A DNA stretch of 20,907 bases from Lachnospiraceae bacterium (GTDB lineage Bacteria > Bacillota > Clostridia > Lachnospirales > Lachnospiraceae). Every line of letters starts with the position of its first letter. Positions within the stretch are counted from its first letter, which is position 1. The translations under genes were made by a program, and so were the position numbers. Where the stretch lies: the NCBI GenBank assembly GCA_900769175.1, contig CAAGFP010000243.1, forward strand, positions 1-20,907, in the 5' to 3' direction. Shown here in pieces: positions 1 to 7,919 of this stretch. The notes below the pieces were generated by a model. It saw nothing but the letters and a program-made list of their open reading frames with translations. It ran no database searches and was not told the origin of the DNA.

Positions 1-159
1 ACCCCGCGCGGCTTTAGTCTCACTCCGCGCGTTCTTTCCCTCCTTTCTTTGAGACTAAACCATCACCCCGCGCGGCTTTAGTCTCACTCCGCGCGGACTT
101 TCCCTCTTTTCTTTGAGACTAAACTCCCACCTCGCGCGGCTTTAGTCTCACTCCGCGCG
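1..159. repeat. 64-bp tandem repeat array, at least 2.5 copies, with nested inverted repeats
   Basis: Units begin at 1, 65 and 129 with an exact 64-bp period. The third stops after 31 bases, and the array probably continues left of the window. Each unit has a GC-rich stem (CGCGCGG, 13-base loop, CCGCGCG). Each full unit also has a second, overlapping inverted repeat, TTTAGTCTCA with TGAGACTAAA (13-22 and 50-59 in unit 1). Units 1 and 2 differ at only a few bases, all in the pyrimidine-rich linker or the last bases. A minus-strand frame reads through it, but its residues (Arg, Gly, Lys, Ser rich) only mirror the repeat. Function is unknown. The copies are contiguous with no unique spacers, so this is not CRISPR. 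Confidence 0.9.
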
Positions 160-236
160 AAAAAAAACAAATTTCGAACAGTTTTCTTAATAATTACTAA
201 TAATAATTGGAAATATTTGCCGGAATTGGCATCAAC

Positions 237-257
237 CCCGGCGCATAAAGCGCCGGG
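237..257 (-). terminator. GC-rich hairpin downstream of the symporter gene
   Basis: CCCGGCGC, a 5-base loop and GCGCCGGG form a perfect 8-bp stem 93 bases past the symporter stop. No clean U tract follows on the minus strand, although the next 60 bases are AT-rich. It could end or stabilise the 3' end of the minus-strand transcript. As an intrinsic terminator it is weak. Confidence 0.45.
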
Positions 258-289
258 AATAAGAATCATAGATACTCACTTGCTCTTTG

Positions 290-355
290 CAGCTCTTGCT
301 CAGCATCAAGCTCTTGCTCATCATCAAGTTCTTGCTCAACATCAAGCTCTTACTC
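290..355 (-). repeat. 18-bp coding-type repeats straddling the symporter stop codon
   Basis: Read on the minus strand there are three 18-base units starting at 355, 337 and 319, plus a 12-base partial unit ending at 290. They would encode E(Q)ELD(V/D/A). The first unit carries TAA where the other units carry CAA, and this TAA is the stop of the symporter. The same frame stays open for 28 codons past that stop, to a TGA at 266-268, and reads ELDVEQ, ELDDEQ, ELDAEQ, ELQRASEYL. The repeats probably arose by slippage inside a once longer acidic tail that was cut by a CAA to TAA change. Confidence 0.75.
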
Positions 356-1885
356 AACATCCTGCTCTTTAATTATCTTTGCATGTTCCTCTTCAATCTC
401 TTTGAAGTGAGATAAAACAGGCTCTGCGTCTTCATTCTTCACACGACGTTTGATATAACTGTTTGTAATCTTTACAACCAGCGGAGTTAATGCTAGAACA
501 CCGATTAAGTTCGGGATAATCATAAGTCCGTTAAAGGTGTCGGAAATATCCCAGGCTAAGGAAGAAGTCATAATTGCACCGGAGATAATCATAACGGTGA
601 AAATAATCTTATATACCTTGGTTGCAGTAATACCGAATAAGTATTCCACTGCCTTGCTACCGTAATGGGACCATCCGAGAACGGTGGTAAATGCAAAGAG
701 AAGCATTGCAATCGCTACGAAATATTCACCAACCGGACCGAAATTCTTTCCGAATGTTTCAGCAACCAAGGTTGCATCATTGACACCTTCTGCAATTGCT
801 CCGGTTTCCAGATTAATTGCTCCGGATGACAAAACAACGATTGCTGTCATGGTACATACAATAAAGGTATCAGCAAATACTTCAAAGATTCCCCAAAGTC
901 CCTGTTTAACCGGCTCTTTTGCGTTGGAATTGGAGTGAACCATTACAGAAGAACCAAGACCGGCTTCGTTGGAGAATACACCTCTTTTACATCCCTGTGT
1001 AATAACTTCTTTAATTGCAATACCGACAACTGCACCGGCAATCGGTCTGATCCCGAAAGCGAAACGGAAGATGGATGAGAAAATAGCTCCGAATTCTCCA
1101 ATGTGCATCACGCAGATGATCAGACATGCAATTACATATAACAACGCCATAACCGGAACTACTTTTTCAGCAAAGTTTGCAATTCTATTTACACCGCCGA
1201 TAATAATGACTGCTGCAATAATCATTAGAATAACACCGATTGCAAGGTGAATCACGGTTACTTCACCAAATAACACGGGAGCGTTTAACTTGGAAAAGAA
1301 TGCACCTTCCAGATTCAATGTAATCTTGTTAATCTGACCCATGTTACCGATTCCAAAGGAAGCAAGAATCGCAAAGATGGCAAAAATTACAGCAAGTATT
1401 TTTCCGGGAATCTTCATTCCCTTATATCCTCCAAGACCGTCCTGAAGATAATACATCGGTCCTCCGGACCATTCACCCTCTGCATTTCTTCTTCGGAAAT
1501 AAATACCGAGAACATTCTCTGCGTAGTTTGTCATCATTCCAAAGAATGCTGCAACCCACATCCAGAACACTGCGCCGGGACCTCCGGCACAAATTGCAGC
1601 CGATACACCGGCAATATTACCGGTACCGATGGTTGCTGCCAGGGCAGTACATAAAGACTGAAACTGCGATAAACTACCCGATTCCTTTTTGTTGTGGGAG
1701 GTTTTACTAAACATCTTTCCGACGGTTCTTCCCCACCATACCGGCAATCGCGTAATCTGAAAAAACTTCAAGGCTACCGTCATAATAACACCGGTTCCCA
1801 AAAGTAAAATCAATCCGATTTTCACCCATACAAAGGAATTAATCGCATTATTTACCGCCGTAACCTGTTCCAAAAATTGTTCCAT
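350..1885 (-). CDS. AGCS-family amino acid (alanine/glycine):sodium symporter
   Basis: This is a 511-residue polytopic membrane protein of the alanine/glycine:cation symporter family, expected to import small neutral amino acids with Na+. The N-terminal part carries the family signature TALAATIGTGNIAGV followed by GGPGAVFWMW, and mid-protein has FSNEAGLGSS, both typical of the family. Around ten hydrophobic segments are visible. Length is a little above the usual 450-490 because of a charged cytoplasmic C-tail (about residues 475-511) ending KEQDVE. The ribosome binding site AAGGAGAA sits 7 bases before the ATG. It lies 19 bases downstream of the lipid kinase gene, so the two are probably cotranscribed. 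Substrate specificity cannot be read from the sequence. Confidence 0.93.
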   Translation of the reverse strand: MEQFLEQVTAVNNAINSFVWVKIGLILLLGTGVIMTVALKFFQITRLPVWWGRTVGKMFSKTSHNKKESGSLSQFQSLCTALAATIGTGNIAGVSAAICAGGPGAVFWMWVAAFFGMMTNYAENVLGIYFRRRNAEGEWSGGPMYYLQDGLGGYKGMKIPGKILAVIFAIFAILASFGIGNMGQINKITLNLEGAFFSKLNAPVLFGEVTVIHLAIGVILMIIAAVIIIGGVNRIANFAEKVVPVMALLYVIACLIICVMHIGEFGAIFSSIFRFAFGIRPIAGAVVGIAIKEVITQGCKRGVFSNEAGLGSSVMVHSNSNAKEPVKQGLWGIFEVFADTFIVCTMTAIVVLSSGAINLETGAIAEGVNDATLVAETFGKNFGPVGEYFVAIAMLLFAFTTVLGWSHYGSKAVEYLFGITATKVYKIIFTVMIISGAIMTSSLAWDISDTFNGLMIIPNLIGVLALTPLVVKITNSYIKRRVKNEDAEPVLSHFKEIEEEHAKIIKEQDVE

Positions 1886-1904
1886 ACTCTTCTCCTTTGG
1901 TTTT

Positions 1905-2738
1905 TTATTTAAAAGCAGTATATTCCGTCACACCCGTAATGGTTTCCCCATCAATCTGTAATGAGGAGGGATGACTGAATTCCACTTTAATCTCTTTTCC
2001 TTCGCAAACAAAAACCTTTTTTTCTTTCTTGATATGGACTCCCTTGAAAATATTCGGGAAATTCATCAATGTAGCAATTTTTCCGGAATCATGCCAGATT
2101 ACACAGGTCAGTTTATCAGACAGACGGTCCTGGGAAGGCGCATTCTTCATTCCGCCTCCGTAATAACGTCCGTTCATGGAAGATGCAAGCCAGACACGCT
2201 TAAATTCCTTCGTTACGCCGTCAATGGTTACTTTTGCGGACGGACAACGGAAACCAAACAGTAAAAGTTTGATGGCAATGCCGGTATAATTGATTTTTTC
2301 AATTCCCTTCTCTTTTTGTTCATCTGCAATTTCGCAGCAGACTCCATCGAGTCCGAATCCGATTCCGTTGATAAAATGGCATTCCATTCCCTTCACTTTC
2401 ACCTTCGGAAGGTTGGTAATGAATTTCTTTACGGAAGCGTTTTCATTAAATCCATAGTTCTCTTCAAGGTCTCTTATAAAATCATTTCCGGTCCCCGATT
2501 TATAAAGCAGTACCTCGCAGGGCAGTTCCATTCCGGCAATACTGTTTGCAAATCGGTTCACGGTACCGTCTCCGCCACAGAGAATCAAAACATCTTCCTC
2601 TTTTAATACAGAAATCAGTTCTCCGGGCATTTTATCCAAAACACTGACCAGTTCTCCGCCAAACTTTTTTTCAGCTTCTTTTGCAGTTTCTTTTCCATGT
2701 CCGTTTCCGGATAAAGGATTGTAATAAATATAGTTCAT
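1905..2738 (-). CDS. Diacylglycerol kinase-family lipid kinase
   Basis: This 277-residue protein belongs to the DAGK catalytic family (DgkB/YegS/BmrU type), which phosphorylates diacylglycerol or a related lipid with ATP at the cytoplasmic membrane face. The nucleotide-binding motif GGDGT is at residues 55-59, preceded by the typical early YNPLSGNG. GTGNDFIRDL, the GTGND motif of the family, follows near residue 82. The C-terminal half ends with the usual beta-rich substrate domain (SLQIDGETI). A GGAAAA-type ribosome binding site precedes the ATG. Its upstream neighbour is a PlsC-like acyltransferase, so a role in recycling diacylglycerol to phosphatidate is reasonable, but the exact substrate is not shown. 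Confidence 0.88.
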   Translation of the reverse strand: MNYIYYNPLSGNGHGKETAKEAEKKFGGELVSVLDKMPGELISVLKEEDVLILCGGDGTVNRFANSIAGMELPCEVLLYKSGTGNDFIRDLEENYGFNENASVKKFITNLPKVKVKGMECHFINGIGFGLDGVCCEIADEQKEKGIEKINYTGIAIKLLLFGFRCPSAKVTIDGVTKEFKRVWLASSMNGRYYGGGMKNAPSQDRLSDKLTCVIWHDSGKIATLMNFPNIFKGVHIKKEKKVFVCEGKEIKVEFSHPSSLQIDGETITGVTEYTAFK

Positions 2739-2901
2739 TGGTTTTCCTTTTTTCTCAAGTTGCTCTCAACAAATCATTGTGTTACTATAACTTATCTTTC
2801 GCACAGATAAAATATGATTCCTTTGTTTCCAAATGTATCAGATTTTATTTCTTTTCATTTTAAAACATATGACCTTTTGACCTTGGTATCATATTATGCT
2901 T

Positions 2902-3738
2902 CTACTTCTTTTTTGATTTCTCTCTTTGTTCCCTTATTGCTTCAAGAATTTTACTCTTAACTTCTTCCGTAATCTCCGTAGTCTTTGTTACGGCTACCTT
3001 CTCTGCAGGAATTACATCCACAATTTTCATAATAATATGTGTATGCTTCCAAGGGAAGTTTTTCTTAACCATTTCGGTATCAATCATGGTTGCAACAACA
3101 ATCGGGCACTGCGCTTTGGTTGCAATCTTGAAGGCGCCGCTTCGAAACTCCAGCAAATCCTCGTCCGTGCGGTTTCTGGTTCCTTCCGGGAAAATAAATA
3201 CGTTTGCCTGACCGGACTTAATATATTCAGCGGCCTTATTTATCGTAACGACTGCATTTCTTACGCTGTCTCTGTCAATTGCCATAAACCCTGCCTTGTG
3301 CATGAAAGCACCGGCAATCGGCATCTGGAAATTCTCGGGCTTTGATACGAAAATAATATGATATTTACTTAATTTCGAAATGCAGGAAATCGGATCGTAA
3401 TTCGATCTGTGGTTTGCAACCATTAAAAACTTCTGATCCTTCGGAACCATTTCCGCACCCTCTAAGGTAACATGCGCATTACTGAAAAATACCAGCATTT
3501 TCATCGTCTGTGTCACAAAGAAGTGATAAAACATGTTCGGCTTTTTGACTTCTTTTTTCTTATCTATGGTTAGGGAAACCAGAAGTAAGAAGAGTGCATA
3601 AACTGCAACCCAGAGAATAAATCCGACAATTGCAAATCCAATAAAAATTAAAATATGATACCACTGTGTGTACCAGTGTAAGAAAAACATCGTTAATAGG
3701 GAGGAAATCACTCCCAAAGCCATCAATATGTATAACAT
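2902..3738 (-). CDS. 1-acyl-sn-glycerol-3-phosphate acyltransferase (PlsC-like)
   Basis: The 278-residue protein has two N-terminal membrane segments (about residues 1-22 and 30-57) followed by a PlsC domain. The catalytic NHx4D motif is NHRSNYD (109-115), the glycerophosphate-binding block is FPEGTRNR (183-190), block II is FMAIDRDS (151-158) and block IV is CPIVV (211-215). These predict transfer of an acyl group to lysophosphatidate to give phosphatidate at the membrane. The AAAGGA ribosome binding site is rather far (about 14 bases) from the chosen ATG, so the start is moderately sure. The neighbouring lipid kinase makes the same product from diacylglycerol. The family also contains enzymes for other lysophospholipids. 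Confidence 0.9.
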   Translation of the reverse strand: MLYILMALGVISSLLTMFFLHWYTQWYHILIFIGFAIVGFILWVAVYALFLLLVSLTIDKKKEVKKPNMFYHFFVTQTMKMLVFFSNAHVTLEGAEMVPKDQKFLMVANHRSNYDPISCISKLSKYHIIFVSKPENFQMPIAGAFMHKAGFMAIDRDSVRNAVVTINKAAEYIKSGQANVFIFPEGTRNRTDEDLLEFRSGAFKIATKAQCPIVVATMIDTEMVKKNFPWKHTHIIMKIVDVIPAEKVAVTKTTEITEEVKSKILEAIREQREKSKKK

Positions 3739-3787
3739 TTTATTTTCTATCCATCCTTTACTTTTTCCGGTGTTAAGGTTTAATTCT

Positions 3788-3815
3788 TATATATTAAGGT
3801 ATATTTCATTTTCAA
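3788..3815 (-). promoter_or_regulatory. Candidate sigma-A promoter for the plsC-like gene
   Basis: On the minus strand TTGAAA (3815-3810) is followed after 16 bases by TATATA (3793-3788), with TATAAG overlapping as an alternative. It lies about 50 bases upstream of the acyltransferase start, in the argC-plsC gap. This suggests that the plsC, lipid kinase and symporter genes can be transcribed separately from argC. Confidence 0.5.
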
Positions 3816-3840
3816 CTGAATCCTTATGCGTATCCGGCAC

Positions 3841-4782
3841 TTACAGGTTCAACCCGTATGCTTCATCGATTCCCATCATAATATTTAAGCACTGGATTGC
3901 AGCACCGGAAGCACCTTTTCCAAGATTATCAAAGCGTGCATTCAGCAAAATTCGCTCTTCGTTTCCGGAAATATAAATTTCCATTCCGTCCCATCCGGCA
4001 CAGCCGTTGCCTGCCATAAATCCTCTGTAATTTGCTTCTTCCCCAAAGGGCATAACCTTCATGAATTTCTCATTTGCATAATATTCCGAGAAATAGTTCC
4101 ATACATCCTTCGGTGTATTGTATTTCTTCATAAGGTTTGTATACAAAGGAATCGCTACAACCATGCCGTTATAATAATCATCCACGATCGGTGAAAAGCA
4201 TGGGGACTGTTTTAATCCGACTACCGCTTTCATCTCCTTTAAATGTTTATGCTGCTGGGAAAGTGCATATTCTCTGGGTGAAAATAATTCTTTTTCTTTC
4301 TCCTGTGCTTCATATTCGGCAATCATTTTCTTTCCGCCGCCGCTGTAACCGGTCAGCGAGAAAGATACAATCGGATAATCCGCTTCAATCAGTCCGCCCG
4401 CTACCAGCGGATAAGCAAGCGCAACAAAGCCGGAAGCATGACAGCCCGGAACCGCAATTCGTTTCCCGTTCTTTATTTTATCCCGAAAAACAGGCGACAG
4501 TTCCGGAAATCCGTATGCCCAGTCCGGCAGGGTACGATGCGCCGTCGAGGCATCAATAATTCTGACATTTTCATTCTCCACCATGGATACAGCTTCTATG
4601 GCAGCCGCATCGGGGAGACAGAGAAATGTAATATCGGATTCGTTGATATATTTTTTTCGTTCCGCCGGGTCTTTTCGAAGCTCGCCCGGGATGGTAAGAA
4701 GTTCAATGTCGTTACGGGCCTGAAACCGTTCATTAATCCGGAGTCCGGTCGTTCCTTCACTTCCGTCAATATAGATTTTCAT
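3841..4782 (-). CDS. argC: N-acetyl-gamma-glutamyl-phosphate reductase, type 2
   Basis: ArgC reduces N-acetylglutamyl phosphate to the semialdehyde with NADPH in arginine and ornithine synthesis. The 313-residue product opens MKIYIDGSEGTTGLR, the type 2 form of the dinucleotide-binding turn, and has the catalytic cysteine in PGCHASGF (Cys114). Length fits the short type 2 family (about 310) rather than the 340-350 of type 1. The frame extends upstream to a TTG at 4794. The ATG at 4782 was chosen because TTGGAG, including that TTG, is its ribosome binding site at proper spacing. No other arginine gene is nearby, so argC is separated from any arg operon here. Confidence 0.92.
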   Translation of the reverse strand: MKIYIDGSEGTTGLRINERFQARNDIELLTIPGELRKDPAERKKYINESDITFLCLPDAAAIEAVSMVENENVRIIDASTAHRTLPDWAYGFPELSPVFRDKIKNGKRIAVPGCHASGFVALAYPLVAGGLIEADYPIVSFSLTGYSGGGKKMIAEYEAQEKEKELFSPREYALSQQHKHLKEMKAVVGLKQSPCFSPIVDDYYNGMVVAIPLYTNLMKKYNTPKDVWNYFSEYYANEKFMKVMPFGEEANYRGFMAGNGCAGWDGMEIYISGNEERILLNARFDNLGKGASGAAIQCLNIMMGIDEAYGLNL

Positions 4783-4842
4783 TCGTTTCTCCAATCTGCC
4801 GCTTTCCCGGCATTTATCATCATATCTTATAAATATAAACCA

Positions 4843-4848
4843 ATTATA
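4843..4848 (-). promoter_or_regulatory. Possible -10 element upstream of argC
   Basis: A perfect TATAAT on the minus strand lies about 60 bases before the argC ATG, in the 98-base gap after the methyltransferase gene. The expected -35 position holds only a poor match (TGTGAA), so this is a weak promoter call. Confidence 0.35.
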
Positions 4849-4880
4849 AACTTCATCACACTTTGTTCACATTTTTTTGG

Positions 4881-6359
4881 TTATAAATTCTTTCGTAACC
4901 CCTTCGGATAGTGGTTTTTGCATACTCCGTTTGAAGTTTTCCCAAATCCGCAGGAATATCCGTTTGCGGTTACAAGCGTCCAGCCGGCTTCTTCAAAAGG
5001 GAAGCTCTCTCCCATAAAATATCGCTTCGCATCCTCACAATTTAAATCCAATACCCGGCATGCATCCGTCTCCTTCATCGCCATCGCCAGCGCATGCGAA
5101 GGCTCAAAACGGTTCTTTTCAAAGCTTCCGAGACACAAGCCCGCACGCTCAACCTTCAGTCCGTCCAGGCAGACCTCCTCCGGAAGCCGGTATAAAAGAT
5201 TACCGAATAACGCAAACATCCCGCTCGAAACAAAGTCTGCAAATTCCGGCTTACACGTTTTTTGAATAAAATCTTCAAACAGGCACTTCTCACTTTTGCT
5301 CATTCCGCGATTCCCGGCAGATGCTTTCTTTCCGGTGCCTTTTTTGATTTTTTCTGCGCTTTCTTCTCCCGAAAGATTTCTTTGATTCATCGGGATTTCA
5401 TCTTCCGGAAAACTTCTTTGTCTGATCGAACCCTCATCCGGCGAGGTGTTTTTGTCTTTCACAAAGGCGCACATGAAATGCCCTTCGCCTTTTATTTCAT
5501 GCGGCCAGAGGCGGTAACTGCCCAATACCTCTGTCCGGTGATTCACAAATTCGGGGCGTCCCTTTCCAAACCCGTCATAGAAATGATCCCCTTTCAGAAT
5601 CGAAAGATTCGGGTATTCATCGAGCAGAAAGAGTACATTTTCTTCATTTTCCGCCGGAGCAAAGGTACAGGTAGAATAAATGAGCCTTCCGCCGAAGCGA
5701 AGCATTTTAACTGCCTCTCTCAGAATTTCCTGCTGCCGTTTTGCACACATAGTCACATTTTCGGGACTCCATTGCACAGCGGCATTTTCTTCCTTTCGAA
5801 ACATTCCTTCCCCGGAACAGGGGGCATCGACTACAATACAATCGAAAAATTCCGGAAACCGTTTTGCAAGCCGGTCCGGTGTTTCATTCAGCACAATCGC
5901 ATTTGTAACGCCCATTCTTTCTATATTCTGGGATAAAATTCTGGCTCTGGCAGGATGGATTTCGTTGGAATATAAACATCCTTTTCCGGCAAGCGCAGAA
6001 GCAATCTGCGTACTTTTTCCACCGGGTGCGGCGCACAAATCCAGCACGCGTTCACCGGGACGGACATCTGCAAGTGCGGCAACCGCCATGGCGCTCGGCT
6101 CCTGAATATAGATGGCTCCGGCTTCGTGAAATATGCTTTTCCCGGGGCGTTCCTCCGCCCGGTAATAGAAGCCTTCCTTCACCCATGGAACAGGTTCTAA
6201 GGAAAACCCGGAGTTTTCCCTGAATTTATCCACACTTCCTTTCAGGGTATTTACGCGAAGACCTCCTATTTTCGGTGCGTCATAAGAACGGAGGTAATCT
6301 TCATATTCATCTTTCAACATTTCCTTCATACGCTCTTTGAAGGCTACCGGTAAATCCAT
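4881..6359 (-). CDS. RsmF/RsmB-NOP family rRNA (cytosine-C5) methyltransferase
   Basis: This 492-residue SAM-dependent RNA m5C methyltransferase is of the NOL1/NOP2/Sun class. The SAM-binding motif VLDLCAAPGGKST is at 105-117. DAPCSGEGMF (178-187) holds the conserved Cys181, and YSTCTFAPAENE (228-239) holds the probable nucleophile Cys231. A basic, low-complexity stretch at about 305-350 links to a C-terminal domain like that following the catalytic domain in RsmF-type enzymes, with GYSCGFGKTSNG near the end. The target is likely a cytosine in 16S rRNA, but the exact position is not deducible. AGAGGAT precedes the ATG. The start overlaps the 38-codon thioesterase remnant by 16 bases, and the upstream oxidoreductase is probably in the same transcript. 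Confidence 0.88.
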   Translation of the reverse strand: MDLPVAFKERMKEMLKDEYEDYLRSYDAPKIGGLRVNTLKGSVDKFRENSGFSLEPVPWVKEGFYYRAEERPGKSIFHEAGAIYIQEPSAMAVAALADVRPGERVLDLCAAPGGKSTQIASALAGKGCLYSNEIHPARARILSQNIERMGVTNAIVLNETPDRLAKRFPEFFDCIVVDAPCSGEGMFRKEENAAVQWSPENVTMCAKRQQEILREAVKMLRFGGRLIYSTCTFAPAENEENVLFLLDEYPNLSILKGDHFYDGFGKGRPEFVNHRTEVLGSYRLWPHEIKGEGHFMCAFVKDKNTSPDEGSIRQRSFPEDEIPMNQRNLSGEESAEKIKKGTGKKASAGNRGMSKSEKCLFEDFIQKTCKPEFADFVSSGMFALFGNLLYRLPEEVCLDGLKVERAGLCLGSFEKNRFEPSHALAMAMKETDACRVLDLNCEDAKRYFMGESFPFEEAGWTLVTANGYSCGFGKTSNGVCKNHYPKGLRKNL

Positions 6360-6460
6360 ATTTTATCCTCTGAAAATTTCATAGTAACAAGTATTCCGGC
6401 CGTCAATACCGCATAGCGGTCATTTTTGAAGTATTCACGCACTTCTTCGATTGTTTTCAT
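6344..6460 (-). pseudogene. 38-codon remnant of a PaaI-type hotdog thioesterase
   Basis: A short frame starts at ATG 6460, overlapping the oxidoreductase stop in an ATGA arrangement, and ends with TAG at 6346-6344 inside the methyltransferase start. It opens MKTIEEVREYFKNDRYA and continues TAGILVTMKFSEDK. This looks like the N-terminal helix and first strand of PaaI-family hotdog acyl-CoA thioesterases of Clostridia (pattern roughly MKTLEEVREYF..DRFA...G...E). The rest of the roughly 130-residue domain, including the active-site region, is absent. I read this as a deletion that joined the front of a thioesterase gene to the methyltransferase gene. It may still be translated by coupling, and a real 38-residue peptide cannot be excluded. 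Confidence 0.55.
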
Positions 6461-7830
6461 AACTCATTCGCCACAATATATCTTGCAACATAGACTCCGC
6501 TTGCGGAAGCATGGGAAAGCGAATGGGTCACGCCGGAGCCGTCTCCGATGACAAACAGTCCTTTATTCCTTGTTTCAAGATTGTTGTCGAGTTCCACTTC
6601 CATATTGTAGAATTTAACTTCAACGCCGTATAAAAGGGTGTCGTCATTGGCGGTACCCGGACAGATTTTATCCAGCGCATAAATCATTTCAATGATACCG
6701 TCAAGGATTCGTTTGGGAATTACGAGACTTAAATCACCGGGGGTCGCTGCAAGCGTCGGGGTAACATAGCCTTCCACGATTCTTGACTGTGTACTTCTTC
6801 TTCCTCTTACCAAATCGCCAAAACGCTGGACGATTACGCCGCCTCCAAGCATGTTGGAAAGTCTTGCGATACTTTCGCCATATCCGTTGCTGTCTTTAAA
6901 GGGCTCTGAGAAATGCTTGGAAACCAAAAGTGCAAAGTTCGTATTCTCGGTATGCTTCGAAGGATCTTCGTAGCTGTGTCCGTTTACGGTAACAATTCCG
7001 TTGGTATTTTCATTTACTACGGCGCCCTTGGGATTCATACAGAAGGTACGCACCAGATCTTCAAACTTTTCGGTACGGTATACAATTTTACTTTCATAAA
7101 GCTCATCCGTCATCATGGAGAAAATCTCCGCAGGAAGTTCAACACGGACTCCGATATCCACACGGTTTGATTTCGTCGGAATCTCTAAATCCTTACATAC
7201 CGTTTCCATCCACTTGCTTCCGCTCCGACCGACGGAAATAATACATTGTTTACAATCATACGACGCATCCTTCGTATAGATGGTATAACCCGTATCCGTT
7301 TTCGCTACCTTTTCAACCGGAGTACGGAAATAAAAGTCAATCTTATCCTTCAATTCATCATAAAGGTTTCCGAGAACAACATAATTGATATCGGTTCCGA
7401 GGTGACGCACCTGTGCGTCCAAAAGATGCAACCCGTTTTCAAGACACATTTTTTTGATTTTCGTATCGGCAGTGGAATAAAGCTTCGTTCCCTCTCCGCC
7501 GAATTTCAGATTGATTTCATCCACATATTTCATCAAATCAATCGCCTGCTGCTTACCGATATATTCATACAAGGTTCCGCCGAACTGGTTTGTGATATTA
7601 TATTTTCCGTCCGAAAATGCTCCCGCACCACCGAATCCATTCATAATTGCACAGGTCGGGCAGTTGATACAGGACTTGATTTTATCCCCGTCAATCGGAC
7701 ATTTTCTTTTCTCCAGGGAATTTCCGGTTTCAAATACAGCGATTTTTAATTCCGGATTCAATTTTACCAGTTCATATGCCGAAAAGATACCTCCGGGGCC
7801 TGCGCCCACGATAATCACATCATAATTCAT
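6457..7830 (-). CDS. NAD(P)/FAD-dependent oxidoreductase (COG2509-like)
   Basis: The 457-residue flavoprotein begins MNYDVIIVGAGPGG, an FAD-binding Rossmann motif at residues 3-14. Next come Cys44, Cys54, Cys57 and Cys60 (CP then CINCPTC) and GFGGAGAFSDGK (65-75), a pattern I associate with the FAD-dependent dehydrogenase group COG2509. The cysteines might bind metal or act in redox. The C-terminus has the second FAD contact, VIGDGSGVTHSLSHASASG. The frame extends to a TTG at 7854, but ATG 7830 follows an AGGGGG ribosome binding site and gives the expected N-terminus. Substrate is unknown. It follows ahcY by 89 bases on the same strand and its stop overlaps the thioesterase remnant. Confidence 0.85.
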   Translation of the reverse strand: MNYDVIIVGAGPGGIFSAYELVKLNPELKIAVFETGNSLEKRKCPIDGDKIKSCINCPTCAIMNGFGGAGAFSDGKYNITNQFGGTLYEYIGKQQAIDLMKYVDEINLKFGGEGTKLYSTADTKIKKMCLENGLHLLDAQVRHLGTDINYVVLGNLYDELKDKIDFYFRTPVEKVAKTDTGYTIYTKDASYDCKQCIISVGRSGSKWMETVCKDLEIPTKSNRVDIGVRVELPAEIFSMMTDELYESKIVYRTEKFEDLVRTFCMNPKGAVVNENTNGIVTVNGHSYEDPSKHTENTNFALLVSKHFSEPFKDSNGYGESIARLSNMLGGGVIVQRFGDLVRGRRSTQSRIVEGYVTPTLAATPGDLSLVIPKRILDGIIEMIYALDKICPGTANDDTLLYGVEVKFYNMEVELDNNLETRNKGLFVIGDGSGVTHSLSHASASGVYVARYIVANEL

Positions 7831-7919
7831 TCTTTTTCCCCCTGATATTTTCAAATTCTAATAAAATACTTACCTGCTTTTCCATGCACCGGCACACTTC
7901 CACCGAATGCGTCAAAATA

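Noticed and set aside
1..159. CRISPR array
   Set aside because: Units are contiguous 64-mers without variable spacers, and no cas gene is near.
84..269. 61-codon minus-strand frame entering the 64-bp repeats
   Set aside because: No ribosome binding site, and the C-terminal half only mirrors the repeat.
2870..2884. Direct repeat of AAAGGTCA in the gap before the lipid kinase
   Set aside because: Only two short copies in an AT-rich gap, with no supporting context.
5262..5936. 224-codon plus-strand frame
   Set aside because: Antisense shadow of the methyltransferase gene, with Cys/Phe/His-rich composition and no motif.
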